A stretch of 6,236 nucleotides of DNA from an uncultured Nitrospinaceae bacterium. Lineage in GTDB: Bacteria; Nitrospinota; Nitrospinia; Nitrospinales; VA-1. Positions 1 to 5,484 of this stretch are shown here, in pieces. Position 1 is the first letter of the stretch. Each line of letters begins with the position of its first letter. Location of the stretch: positions 1 to 6,236 of the forward strand of contig CAJJDL010000087.1 of assembly GCA_905182935.1 (NCBI GenBank). The letters run 5' to 3'. The notes beneath the pieces are model-generated. The model saw only the letters and a program-made list of their open reading frames with translations. It was not told the DNA's origin and did not search any database. The position numbers and the translations under genes are program-made.

Positions 1-2
1 GT

Positions 3-683
3 GACCTTTTGAAGTCTGATAAAGACTCCAAGGAGGCTCACTACTATAGAGGTAACTATTACATGTCCGTCAAGGGAGATACTGACAGGGCTGTGGCAGA
101 GTTCGAAAAAGCTATTAAGTTAGACGATTCCTTCGTCCTCGCACATTATGACCTTGCTGCTGCATATCAGAGTCAAGGTTTTAATGAACGTGCCATCCAA
201 GAATATGAAAAGGCTTTATTACTAAATCCTTCTTTCCCTGAAGGAAACTCGAACTTAGGTGGAAATTACTTTCGCAGGCAGGAGTATAAAAAAGCAGAAA
301 AACTGTTTAAAAAAGCTATCGAGGTGTATCCAAACTTCATTCAGGCCCATTCAAACCTTGGGGCAGTTCTAAACAAGCTCAATCGTTCAAAAGAAGCTGT
401 GCCTCACTTGGATAAAGCAATTCAGCTTAATCCAGACTTCGGTATTGCATATTTTAACCTTGGAAATGCCCATATGAATCAAAATAACCTTGATAAAGCT
501 CATGAAGCTTATAATATAGCATTAGAAAAAGGCGTAGATTTTGTGTCGCTACATTGGAGTTTGCATAAGATCTACTCTCTACAAGGAAGCAAACCCAAGG
601 CAAAACATGAGTTAGAAATCATCCTTCAAATCGATCCTGAAAACCTTGAGGCACAAAAAAGAATCAAAGAGTTATCGCGCTAA
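3..683 (+). CDS. TPR-repeat protein, 5' end outside the window
   Basis: A tetratricopeptide-repeat protein. TPRs are paired helices that stack into a scaffold for binding other proteins; no catalytic domain is visible, so the specific role cannot be named. The frame is open to the left edge (no stop before codon 9-11), so the gene most likely starts upstream. The only early start candidates are a TTG at 9, without a Shine-Dalgarno sequence, and an ATG at 63 that would cut the first repeat. Counting from the TTG (224 residues), about six 34-residue repeats run end to end: roughly 10-43, 44-77, 78-111, 112-145, 146-179 and 180-213. They show the typical pattern of G/A and Y/F at helix-packing positions and a repeat-ending 'LNP' (or 'IDP', 'LDD'), for example 'KALLLNP' and 'KAIQLNP'. 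The visible part has no signal peptide or membrane segment. The gene ends at TAA 681-683 and converges on the next gene. Confidence is high for the fold and low for any function. Confidence 0.88.
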   Translation, partial: DLLKSDKDSKEAHYYRGNYYMSVKGDTDRAVAEFEKAIKLDDSFVLAHYDLAAAYQSQGFNERAIQEYEKALLLNPSFPEGNSNLGGNYFRRQEYKKAEKLFKKAIEVYPNFIQAHSNLGAVLNKLNRSKEAVPHLDKAIQLNPDFGIAYFNLGNAHMNQNNLDKAHEAYNIALEKGVDFVSLHWSLHKIYSLQGSKPKAKHELEIILQIDPENLEAQKRIKELSR

Positions 684-699
684 ATATAATTCAAAAAAC

Positions 700-1635
700 T
701 TACCATTCTGCTAAAACTCCCGCTAAAACAGAAAAAACAGCGCTAAGACTCTCAGGCGAGCATTTATCTAACGTATCAGAAACCTTATGCCAGTAAAGAT
801 AGTCAAAATCAATTAATAGAACTGAAGGAATTCCTAGCCTAATAAATGGAAGGTGATCGTCTTGAATAGTGTACTTACTCTTTTTATTAAATTGTAAAAT
901 ATTCTTTCGAATTGCCATCTTATAGATACGATCTAAAATTTTGGGACCACTAGCTATCGAATGAGTCTCTTTAAAAATTTCAAGATCTTTATCCCCTACC
1001 ATATCAATGACAATTACTGCTAAAGGCCATTCCTTCGGTAAATTTTTTTTAAGATAGTTGGCGTGATACCTGGAGCCAATAAACATTTCACCCGTACCAT
1101 TTTTACCAAAATCCTCACCATCGAAGAAAATAAGCCTAACTGGATGATTCACAGGGTGTTCTTTTAAATATCTAGCAAGCCCCAAAAGAACAGCCGTCCC
1201 CGAACCTCCATCATTAGCGCCAATTATAGGCTGGACTCTTAGTTTAAGATCAATTTCTTTATCTGCAAAGGGGCGCGTGTCATAATGTGCGCCTAATAAA
1301 ATAGGTCGGCCTCCTGCATTACCATGAAAAATGAATTCAATGTTCATCATCTCTATTTGTTCAGAGTTATGCCTTTTAAAAATAAATGGATGCTCTAAAA
1401 CTTCGTCAGCAAATTCATCACCTACCTGCCTAATCAACTTTAATGTCTTGTCATACCCCTTTGTCCCTAAATATCGAGGACCAAAATTGGATAACGTTTT
1501 CAAGTAACTCCATATAGTTCTGGAGTATTTTTCCTTAGCGTAAGACTGAGCATTTACCTCGTCTAAAAAGCCAAATAAAAAAACAAAAACGCACCAATAA
1601 TATATAAAAATATTAACTTTAATAGGTTTATTCAA
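700..1635 (-). CDS. Exported M28-family glutaminyl-peptide cyclotransferase-like zinc enzyme
   Basis: Probably a zinc-dependent glutaminyl cyclase, which converts N-terminal Gln of peptides to pyroglutamate outside the cytoplasm. An M28 aminopeptidase is the alternative. I chose the TTG at 1635 (311 residues) because AAAGGAG lies 5 bases upstream. The longer GTG start at 1671 would add 12 residues and lacks such a site. The N-terminus is a signal peptide: basic NKPIK, a hydrophobic stretch at about 9-24, and probable cleavage after VNA (residue 29). Family motifs in order: GAHYDTRP (H117, D119), NDGGSG (zinc ligand D142), FFDGED (catalytic E174, ligand D175), GSR at 187-189, DMVG (D211), QDDHLPF (258-264) and YWH (W282, H283). 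The last two closely match the animal-type glutaminyl cyclase signatures DDHIPF and WH. Asp replaces the second Glu of the human 'GEE', a conservative change. Length fits the family. No lipobox surrounds the only early Cys. The cyclase call rests on the GSR, DDH and WH motifs. Confidence 0.85.
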   Translation of the reverse strand: MNKPIKVNIFIYYWCVFVFLFGFLDEVNAQSYAKEKYSRTIWSYLKTLSNFGPRYLGTKGYDKTLKLIRQVGDEFADEVLEHPFIFKRHNSEQIEMMNIEFIFHGNAGGRPILLGAHYDTRPFADKEIDLKLRVQPIIGANDGGSGTAVLLGLARYLKEHPVNHPVRLIFFDGEDFGKNGTGEMFIGSRYHANYLKKNLPKEWPLAVIVIDMVGDKDLEIFKETHSIASGPKILDRIYKMAIRKNILQFNKKSKYTIQDDHLPFIRLGIPSVLLIDFDYLYWHKVSDTLDKCSPESLSAVFSVLAGVLAEW

Positions 1636-1640
1636 AACCT

Positions 1641-1647
1641 CTCCTTT
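1641..1647 (-). promoter_or_regulatory. Shine-Dalgarno site fixing the start of the cyclase-like gene
   Basis: On the minus strand this reads AAAGGAG, 5 bases before the TTG at 1635-1633. It is the best ribosome-binding site near this 5' end. It favours the shorter protein, which then begins directly with a well-formed signal peptide (NKPIK and a hydrophobic core). Confidence 0.7.
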
Positions 1648-1671
1648 GCCCAAGTAGTTCAAAGTAGCCAC

Positions 1672-1945
1672 GTCGAAAATAACTTTAAATCGAATATCAG
1701 AAATACATACATCGACTTTACTGGTAAATTTAACCTATAAGCTTTGTTGATTATAGATGCTACGTATCGATGACTTTATCCTCTCGAATACTGTCAATAC
1801 ACCTTTTGAATTGAGCAGAAAAAACTAAATACCCAGCACCTATGCATAACTAGTTGTATTTAGATGCTCTTGACAAATTAACATTTTATCAGTAGTTTTA
1901 TATAGAGTTATGGTTATAAAAATTATAAAAAAATTCAAAAAAGTC
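1672..1945. other. Non-coding AT-rich stretch between the divergent cyclase-like gene and flgM
   Basis: I find no credible gene, tRNA or other structured RNA here. It should contain the promoter of the minus-strand cyclase-like gene, but no good -35/-10 pair stands out on that strand. On the plus strand a perfect TTGACA occurs at 1870-1875; with a 17-base spacer its -10 would be the poor TAGTTT at 1893-1898, so I do not call it a promoter. The segment at about 1915-1945 is very A-rich and could act as an UP-like element for the sigma-28 site just downstream. An inverted repeat at 1825-1863 is listed separately. Confidence 0.5.
1825..1863. repeat. Inverted repeat, 8-bp arms around a 23-base centre
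   Basis: The arms CTAAATAC (1825-1832) and GTATTTAG (1856-1863) are perfect reverse complements. The centre contains two small palindromes, ATGCAT (1842-1847) and AACTAGTT (1848-1855). No T-tract follows, so it does not look like a terminator. It could be a regulator-binding region between the divergent genes, or chance in AT-rich DNA. Confidence 0.35.
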
Positions 1946-1972
1946 TTAAGTTTTCATCCTATTATCCGATAA
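1946..1972 (+). promoter_or_regulatory. Sigma-28 (FliA) type promoter upstream of flgM
   Basis: TTAAGTTT (1946-1953), exactly 11 bases, then TCCGATAA (1965-1972). The enterobacterial sigma-28 consensus is TAAAGTTT-N11-GCCGATAA, so 14 of 16 positions match with the exact spacing and the right orientation. Transcription would start near 1979, leaving a leader of about 97 bases before flgM. Salmonella flgM is likewise transcribed from a class 3, sigma-28 promoter, which supports the reading. The DNA just upstream (about 1921-1942) is A-rich. Confidence 0.75.
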
Positions 1973-2064
1973 ATTAAATAGCATATTGGCCCTGAAGTAA
2001 GCTGTGGAGGCAAAGGTCATCGCTAGAAAAATAACTGTATAAAATACAATTGGTTACATTAAAT

Positions 2065-2070
2065 AGGTGA
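2065..2070 (+). promoter_or_regulatory. Shine-Dalgarno site fixing the flgM start
   Basis: AGGTGA ends 5 bases before the ATG at 2076. An in-frame GTG at 2067 would give three more residues, but it lies inside this site and has no Shine-Dalgarno sequence of its own. The ATG is therefore the better start. Confidence 0.7.
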
Positions 2071-2075
2071 ACGTA

Positions 2076-2402
2076 ATGGAAATCCCTGGAAACGAATTTA
2101 GGGTTAAAAGTAAAGTAATCCAAGATAGAGTCAAGGTATCAGGAAAAGAATCTGCAAAAACAAATCAACTAGATAGTTCTGGAAATAAGGGCGCACAAGG
2201 AGCCGAGAATATTGTTTTGTCTTCCAAAGCGAAAGACATCCAAAAATCCCACGCGGCTATTAAAAGCTCTTCTGACATCCGCATAGATAAGGTCGAACAA
2301 ATCAAAGCTGCAATTAGTGACGGAACCTTTCATGTTGATAGTCAGGTATTGGCTGAAAAAATGCTAAAAGAAATCATAACTGAGTCTAAGTTTATCGACT
2401 GA
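2076..2402 (+). CDS. flgM: FlgM, anti-sigma-28 factor (negative regulator of flagellin synthesis)
   Basis: FlgM binds the flagellar sigma factor FliA (sigma-28) in the cytoplasm and blocks late flagellar transcription. When the hook-basal body is finished, it is exported through the flagellar secretion channel and FliA is freed. The protein has 108 residues, normal for the family, from ATG 2076. The first 45 or so residues are polar and low in complexity (many K, S, G, N, Q), as expected for the disordered, export-competent N-terminus. The conserved sigma-binding region follows at about 46-100: 'IVLSSKAKDIQK', then 'DIRIDKVEQIKAAISDGTFHVDSQVLAEKML', split here as DKVEQIKAAI and GTFHVDS before AEKML. 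These match the FlgM pattern of R/DKV, I..GxY/F.VD...iAekml. No other flagellar gene is in the window, so flgM is apparently a single-gene unit between a sigma-28-like promoter and a terminator. A weak TATAAA at 2038-2043 might give an additional housekeeping start. The partner FliA is not encoded here. Confidence 0.93.
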   Translation: MEIPGNEFRVKSKVIQDRVKVSGKESAKTNQLDSSGNKGAQGAENIVLSSKAKDIQKSHAAIKSSSDIRIDKVEQIKAAISDGTFHVDSQVLAEKMLKEIITESKFID

Positions 2403-2456
2403 CTAGCACTAGACCAAAAGTTGGTAAATTTTTAACCCAGAAAAAGCTTACTAGAC

Positions 2457-2488
2457 CCCCCTTTTTTGAGAGGGGGCAATGTTTTTTT
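2457..2488 (+). terminator. Rho-independent terminator of flgM
   Basis: CCCCCTTT (2457-2464) pairs with AGAGGGGG (2469-2476), an 8-bp stem with one G-T wobble, around a TTTG loop. Seven Ts follow at 2482-2488 after a 5-base gap. A smaller perfect hairpin, ACCAA-AAG-TTGGT (2413-2425), lies closer to the stop codon. flgM transcription most likely ends here, separating it from rpmB. Confidence 0.8.
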
Positions 2489-2718
2489 GTAAGCAATGAA
2501 TAACTCCCTCTCTAAAATCACCAAAATTTTAAGACATTCTTTATTAAGCATAGGAATTAACCAGAAATTCTCTCAATAACCCGGCTGAACTATACATTTT
2601 TAATGGTAATAGTTAGGGAGGACAACTTGGTCCGACCGTTTGATTAAAAAATCCAGATCCACACTATATAATGCACACACTTTTAATTTTATAATTAGCA
2701 CCTTTCACCCAAAATCAC
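2489..2718. other. Non-coding stretch between flgM terminator and rpmB promoter
   Basis: I see no credible reading frame and no tRNA or known RNA fold. The portion at 2616-2638 is richer in G and C than its surroundings and contains short inverted repeats: GGAC at 2620-2623 with GTCC at 2630-2633, and the overlapping GGTC-C-GACC at 2629-2637. A perfect TATAAT lies at 2667-2672 but lacks a -35 box at normal spacing (the closest, TTGATT at 2640-2645, is 21 bases away). It might be a second rpmB promoter. Confidence 0.45.
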
Positions 2719-2747
2719 TTGCCCCTCTATCATCTGTATGATAGATT
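2719..2747 (+). promoter_or_regulatory. Probable sigma-70 promoter of rpmB
   Basis: TTGCCC (2719-2724) and TAGATT (2742-2747) are separated by 17 bases, with an extended -10 TG at 2739-2740. Each box matches 4 of 6 consensus positions. Transcription would start near 2754, giving a leader of about 39 bases. A perfect dyad lies across the spacer and the -10 box. Confidence 0.5.
2726..2745. repeat. Perfect 8-bp dyad overlapping the rpmB promoter, possible operator
   Basis: TCTATCAT (2726-2733) and ATGATAGA (2738-2745) are perfect inverted repeats around the 4-base centre CTGT. The dyad covers most of the spacer and part of the -10 box of the proposed rpmB promoter, where a bound dimeric regulator would block RNA polymerase. 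No T-tract follows, so a terminator is unlikely. The regulator is unknown. Confidence 0.5.
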
Positions 2748-2792
2748 TGTGGTTTACTGTAATAGTAATATTTTGTAATAAGGAGAAAACGA

Positions 2793-2984
2793 ATGTCTCA
2801 GAGATGTGATGTGTGTGACAAAGGCCCTCTTTTTGGGAATAATGTTAGTCACGCGAATAATAAAACTCGGCGTAGATTTAATCCAAATTTAAAAAAAATT
2901 AAAGGGATTTATCAAGGGTCTACAAAAAATATGAAAGTTTGTACCCGATGTCTTAAAGCAGGTAAGGTAGTTAAAGTGCTCTAA
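2793..2984 (+). CDS. rpmB: 50S ribosomal protein L28 (bL28), zinc-binding C+ form
   Basis: bL28 is a small basic protein of the large ribosomal subunit, bound to 23S rRNA. The 63-residue product begins with the family signature '[26 protein letters not shown]' (key residues C5, C8, G11, N16-N17, S19-H20, N22-N23 and R26-R28), followed by 'RFNPNLKK' and ends with '[11 protein letters not shown]'. C5-x-x-C8 and C50-x-x-C53 form the four-cysteine zinc site of the C+ form; some bacteria also carry a cysteine-free, zinc-independent paralogue, which is not in this window. Length is normal for short bL28 proteins. TAAGGAG at 2779-2785 sits 7 bases before the ATG, a strong ribosome-binding site suiting high expression. 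No rpmG follows, so this is a single gene, converging on rel with 29 bases between stops. That gap has a run of eight Ts but no clear hairpin. Confidence 0.96.
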   Translation: MSQRCDVCDKGPLFGNNVSHANNKTRRRFNPNLKKIKGIYQGSTKNMKVCTRCLKAGKVVKVL

Positions 2985-3013
2985 TTATTTGATTTTTTTT
3001 GCTTAAAATTTAC

Positions 3014-5206
3014 TTAACAAGATTTTTCTTCCTCCTGAATATTTAAATACCTATTATATTCATTTATGCGCTTTGCATGAATTACTCCAGGTATTTTAAT
3101 TACTTCCAAGAACATCCGATTCAAATGCTCAAGGTCATTTATTTCAATAAAAAATTCAAAATAGGCTTTTTCCTTTGGTCCTTGGCGCAAATTCGCAAGT
3201 GTAATATTAATATCACATGCAGCTAAGACTTGAGTTATTTTAGCTAATTGACCAGGTTTATCACTAGCAACAATTGAAACACGAGCAGAATAAACTGACT
3301 TGACATCTGCCCACACGACATCAATAAACCTTTCAGATCCACCTCCCGATGATTGAAGGTTCTTGCAATCAATATGATGGACCGATACCCCTCTTTCACG
3401 CGTGATATAACCTGTAATCGGATCACCTGGAACTGGGTGGCAACACTTGGACACACGCAATGAAATGTCATCGTTGAAGCATTTTAGTTTGATGCCTCCA
3501 GATTGGGTAGGGTTCTTTTCCTGTATCTTTATCCTACTGGATTCTTTTTTGTTTCTTTCATGAATTTTTTCTTTCGGTAATAATTTCTCAATAAACAGGT
3601 GAGTTGAAACTTTGCCTAAACCAATAGCTCTTAGCAGGCTATCAAAATTTGTAAACCCACTTGCGCTTAATGTTTCATTAAAAACGTTTCCACAGAGAAC
3701 TTCCGAAGAATTAACTTGGTATTCTGCCAAACTATTATTCAGTAAAGTGACTCCGAGACTAAGGCTTTTCTCTTTCTCGCGAGAATTAATGAAGTTTAAA
3801 ATTTTACTGCGTGCTTTGGATGTCTTTATAAATGAAAGCCAATTCCGATTGGGCAGCTGGTTTTTGGAAGTCTTTATTTCGACACGATCTCCATTTTTTA
3901 ACTTGTACCGTAAAGAAACTATTTTCCCATTAACTTTAGCAGTAGAACAATGGTTACCAATATCTGTATGAACCATATAAGCAAAATCTACTGGAGTTGA
4001 GTCACGTTGCAAAGCTATAACTCGACCTTCTGGTGTAAAAACAAATACTTCACTGGAAAACAAATCCACCTTAAAAGAGTTAATGAATTCCTTTGGGTTT
4101 TTAAGGTCTTTCTGAGTTTCTAAAAGATGACGTACCCAGGTCAATTGATTATTTATCGGTTGTTTCCCAATCCCTTTTTCTTCCTTATATTGCCAGTGAG
4201 CTGCAATACCTTCTTCACAAATTTTATGCATTTTTTCAGTTCTAATCTGTATTTCCAACCGTTCTCCTTCAGGACCAATTACGGCAGTATGAAGAGATCT
4301 ATACAAGTTAGGCTTTGGCATAGCAATATAGTCTTTAAACCTACCAGGAATTGGCTTCCACAATGAATGGACCAACCCTAAAATAGAATAGCAATCTTTC
4401 AGAGAATACGTCAGGATACGTAACCCTGTAAGATCATATAAATCATTAAAGTCAATTTCTTGTTGCTCCATTTTTTGGTGAATTCCAAACAAATGCTTTG
4501 AACGACCAACCACATTCCCTTTAATTTCAGAAACTCTTAACTCGTTTTCCAACATGGCTCGAACTTTTTCAACATAAATTTCTCTTAAGTTCTGACCGCT
4601 TGCCAAATCAGCACGGATAGCTTCATGTTCATCTGGCATCAAATACATAAATGCTCCATCCTCAAGTTCATCTTTCATCCACCCAATTCCCAAACGATTA
4701 GCAATGGGAGCAAAGATATCTAAAGTTTCACGAGCAATACGTTGTTGAGCATCATAATTAAGTGATCCTAAAGTTTTAATATTATGCGCTCTGTCCGCCA
4801 ATTTAATTAGGACCACGCGAATATCCTCTGACATAGCAAGAATCATTTTTCTATAGTTTTCTGCCTGGCTTTCTTCCTTACTCGAAAATTTAATCTGGCT
4901 AATTTTGGTAACACCCTCGACCAAATGATAAATTTCGTTACCAAAAATTTTCTGAAGTTCTTCTGCTGTCAGGAGGGTATCTTCAATCGTGTCATGTAAT
5001 AAACCAGCAGCAATAGTCTGCTCGTCCATTTTTAATCGTGTTAAATTATAAGCAACTTCAAGAGGATGAGAAATATAAGCAGCCCCTGAAAGGCGGTTTT
5101 GGTGGCGGTGAGCCTTGGCAGAGTATATATAAGCACTCCATATAACATCTAAGTCGGCCTTTGGGTGATAACTTTTCACCGCTTCGGCTATATCTCCCAG
5201 ATTCAT
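3014..5206 (-). CDS. rel: Bifunctional (p)ppGpp synthetase/hydrolase, RelA/SpoT family
   Basis: A long RSH enzyme that transfers pyrophosphate from ATP to GTP or GDP to make (p)ppGpp and also hydrolyses it, setting the stringent response in the cytoplasm. The 730 residues show the full domain order. HD hydrolase, about 25-200: H33, HDTIED at 71-76 and LADRAHN at 136-142, all intact. Synthetase, about 230-340: YDLTGLR (257-263), GRFKDYI (288-294), Y302 with SLHT (304-307), and EIQIRT (318-323). TGS, about 385-446. Zinc-finger/RIS region, about 573-617: C588, C589, H590, H610 and C614. ACT, about 640-716. The RFKD motif (289-292) is the RxKD form of bifunctional enzymes, not the ExDD form of synthetase-only RelA. 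With the intact HDxxED, this predicts both activities. The ATG at 5206 is the first possible start, since an in-frame TAA lies at 5224-5222. Its Shine-Dalgarno sequence is weak (GGGTTGG region). Two candidate promoters lie upstream. The gene diverges from recG. Confidence 0.96.
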   Translation of the reverse strand: MNLGDIAEAVKSYHPKADLDVIWSAYIYSAKAHRHQNRLSGAAYISHPLEVAYNLTRLKMDEQTIAAGLLHDTIEDTLLTAEELQKIFGNEIYHLVEGVTKISQIKFSSKEESQAENYRKMILAMSEDIRVVLIKLADRAHNIKTLGSLNYDAQQRIARETLDIFAPIANRLGIGWMKDELEDGAFMYLMPDEHEAIRADLASGQNLREIYVEKVRAMLENELRVSEIKGNVVGRSKHLFGIHQKMEQQEIDFNDLYDLTGLRILTYSLKDCYSILGLVHSLWKPIPGRFKDYIAMPKPNLYRSLHTAVIGPEGERLEIQIRTEKMHKICEEGIAAHWQYKEEKGIGKQPINNQLTWVRHLLETQKDLKNPKEFINSFKVDLFSSEVFVFTPEGRVIALQRDSTPVDFAYMVHTDIGNHCSTAKVNGKIVSLRYKLKNGDRVEIKTSKNQLPNRNWLSFIKTSKARSKILNFINSREKEKSLSLGVTLLNNSLAEYQVNSSEVLCGNVFNETLSASGFTNFDSLLRAIGLGKVSTHLFIEKLLPKEKIHERNKKESSRIKIQEKNPTQSGGIKLKCFNDDISLRVSKCCHPVPGDPITGYITRERGVSVHHIDCKNLQSSGGGSERFIDVVWADVKSVYSARVSIVASDKPGQLAKITQVLAACDINITLANLRQGPKEKAYFEFFIEINDLEHLNRMFLEVIKIPGVIHAKRINEYNRYLNIQEEEKSC

Positions 5207-5226
5207 AGAACCAACCCATTTTTAAT

Positions 5227-5254
5227 TTTATAATTATTCGCGCATAGCATTCAA
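5227..5254 (-). promoter_or_regulatory. Candidate proximal promoter of rel
   Basis: On the minus strand, TTGAAT (5254-5249), 16 bases, then TATAAA (5232-5227). The -35 matches 4 of 6 and the -10 5 of 6. Transcription would begin near 5220, only about 14 bases before the ATG. In DNA this AT-rich such pairs arise by chance, so support is modest. Confidence 0.4.
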
Positions 5255-5306
5255 CAGCTCAGCAATACACTAATTAATTGTTTTTAAATGAGTTTAACTA
5301 TTTTAA

Positions 5307-5335
5307 AGAATATAACTCCGATTTATCCATGTCAA
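5307..5335 (-). promoter_or_regulatory. Candidate distal promoter of rel
   Basis: On the minus strand, a perfect TTGACA (5335-5330), 17 bases, then TATTCT (5312-5307). A TATATT at 5314-5309, with a 15-base spacer, is an alternative -10. Transcription would start near 5300, with a leader of about 94 bases. Confidence 0.5.
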
Positions 5336-5484
5336 ATTTACTTTTATTAATTAAACATTTATAAGTAAAGTACGCATGCTCAACTAAAACTTAACATCTG
5401 AGTAAATTCTCAAGAAAACTATTAATCTAATTCTTATTTAAAACTATACGCAAAATAATTGCATACAAAAAAATATAAATAAAT

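Noticed and set aside
710..730. Direct repeat GCTAAAAC near the 3' end of the cyclase-like gene
   Set aside because: It is coding sequence for the short repeat VLAGVLA in the protein and needs no separate explanation.
1988..2002. Sigma-54-like site (GG...GC) upstream of flgM
   Set aside because: The GG at 1988 and GC at 2001 are separated by 11 bases instead of the required 10, and the flanking bases fit poorly.
2004..2042. Possible 12-codon leader peptide (GTG to TAA) before flgM
   Set aside because: The start has no ribosome-binding site, and the peptide has no feature of an attenuator such as a run of one amino acid.
1965..2075. Cyclic-di-GMP riboswitch in the flgM leader
   Set aside because: A GGCAAAGG string recalls part of the GEMM-I consensus, but the other conserved segments and paired stems are missing.
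3244..3471. Minus-strand 75-codon frame inside rel
   Set aside because: It is a shadow of rel in another frame, over the conserved CCH zinc-finger and ACT coding region, with no family resemblance.
3612..3971. Plus-strand 119-codon frame antisense to rel
   Set aside because: It lies opposite the TGS and helical coding region of rel, has no plausible ribosome-binding site, and looks like no known protein.
4127..4366. Plus-strand 79-codon frame antisense to rel
   Set aside because: It is antisense to the conserved synthetase domain, its hydrophobic composition follows from the reverse complement, and no gene signals accompany it.
4781..4801. Unusual Ala in the LADRxHN motif of the Rel hydrolase domain
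   Set aside because: The position is variable in active enzymes (Leu in many, Thr in E. coli SpoT). All metal and catalytic residues are present, so this is no sign of lost hydrolase activity.
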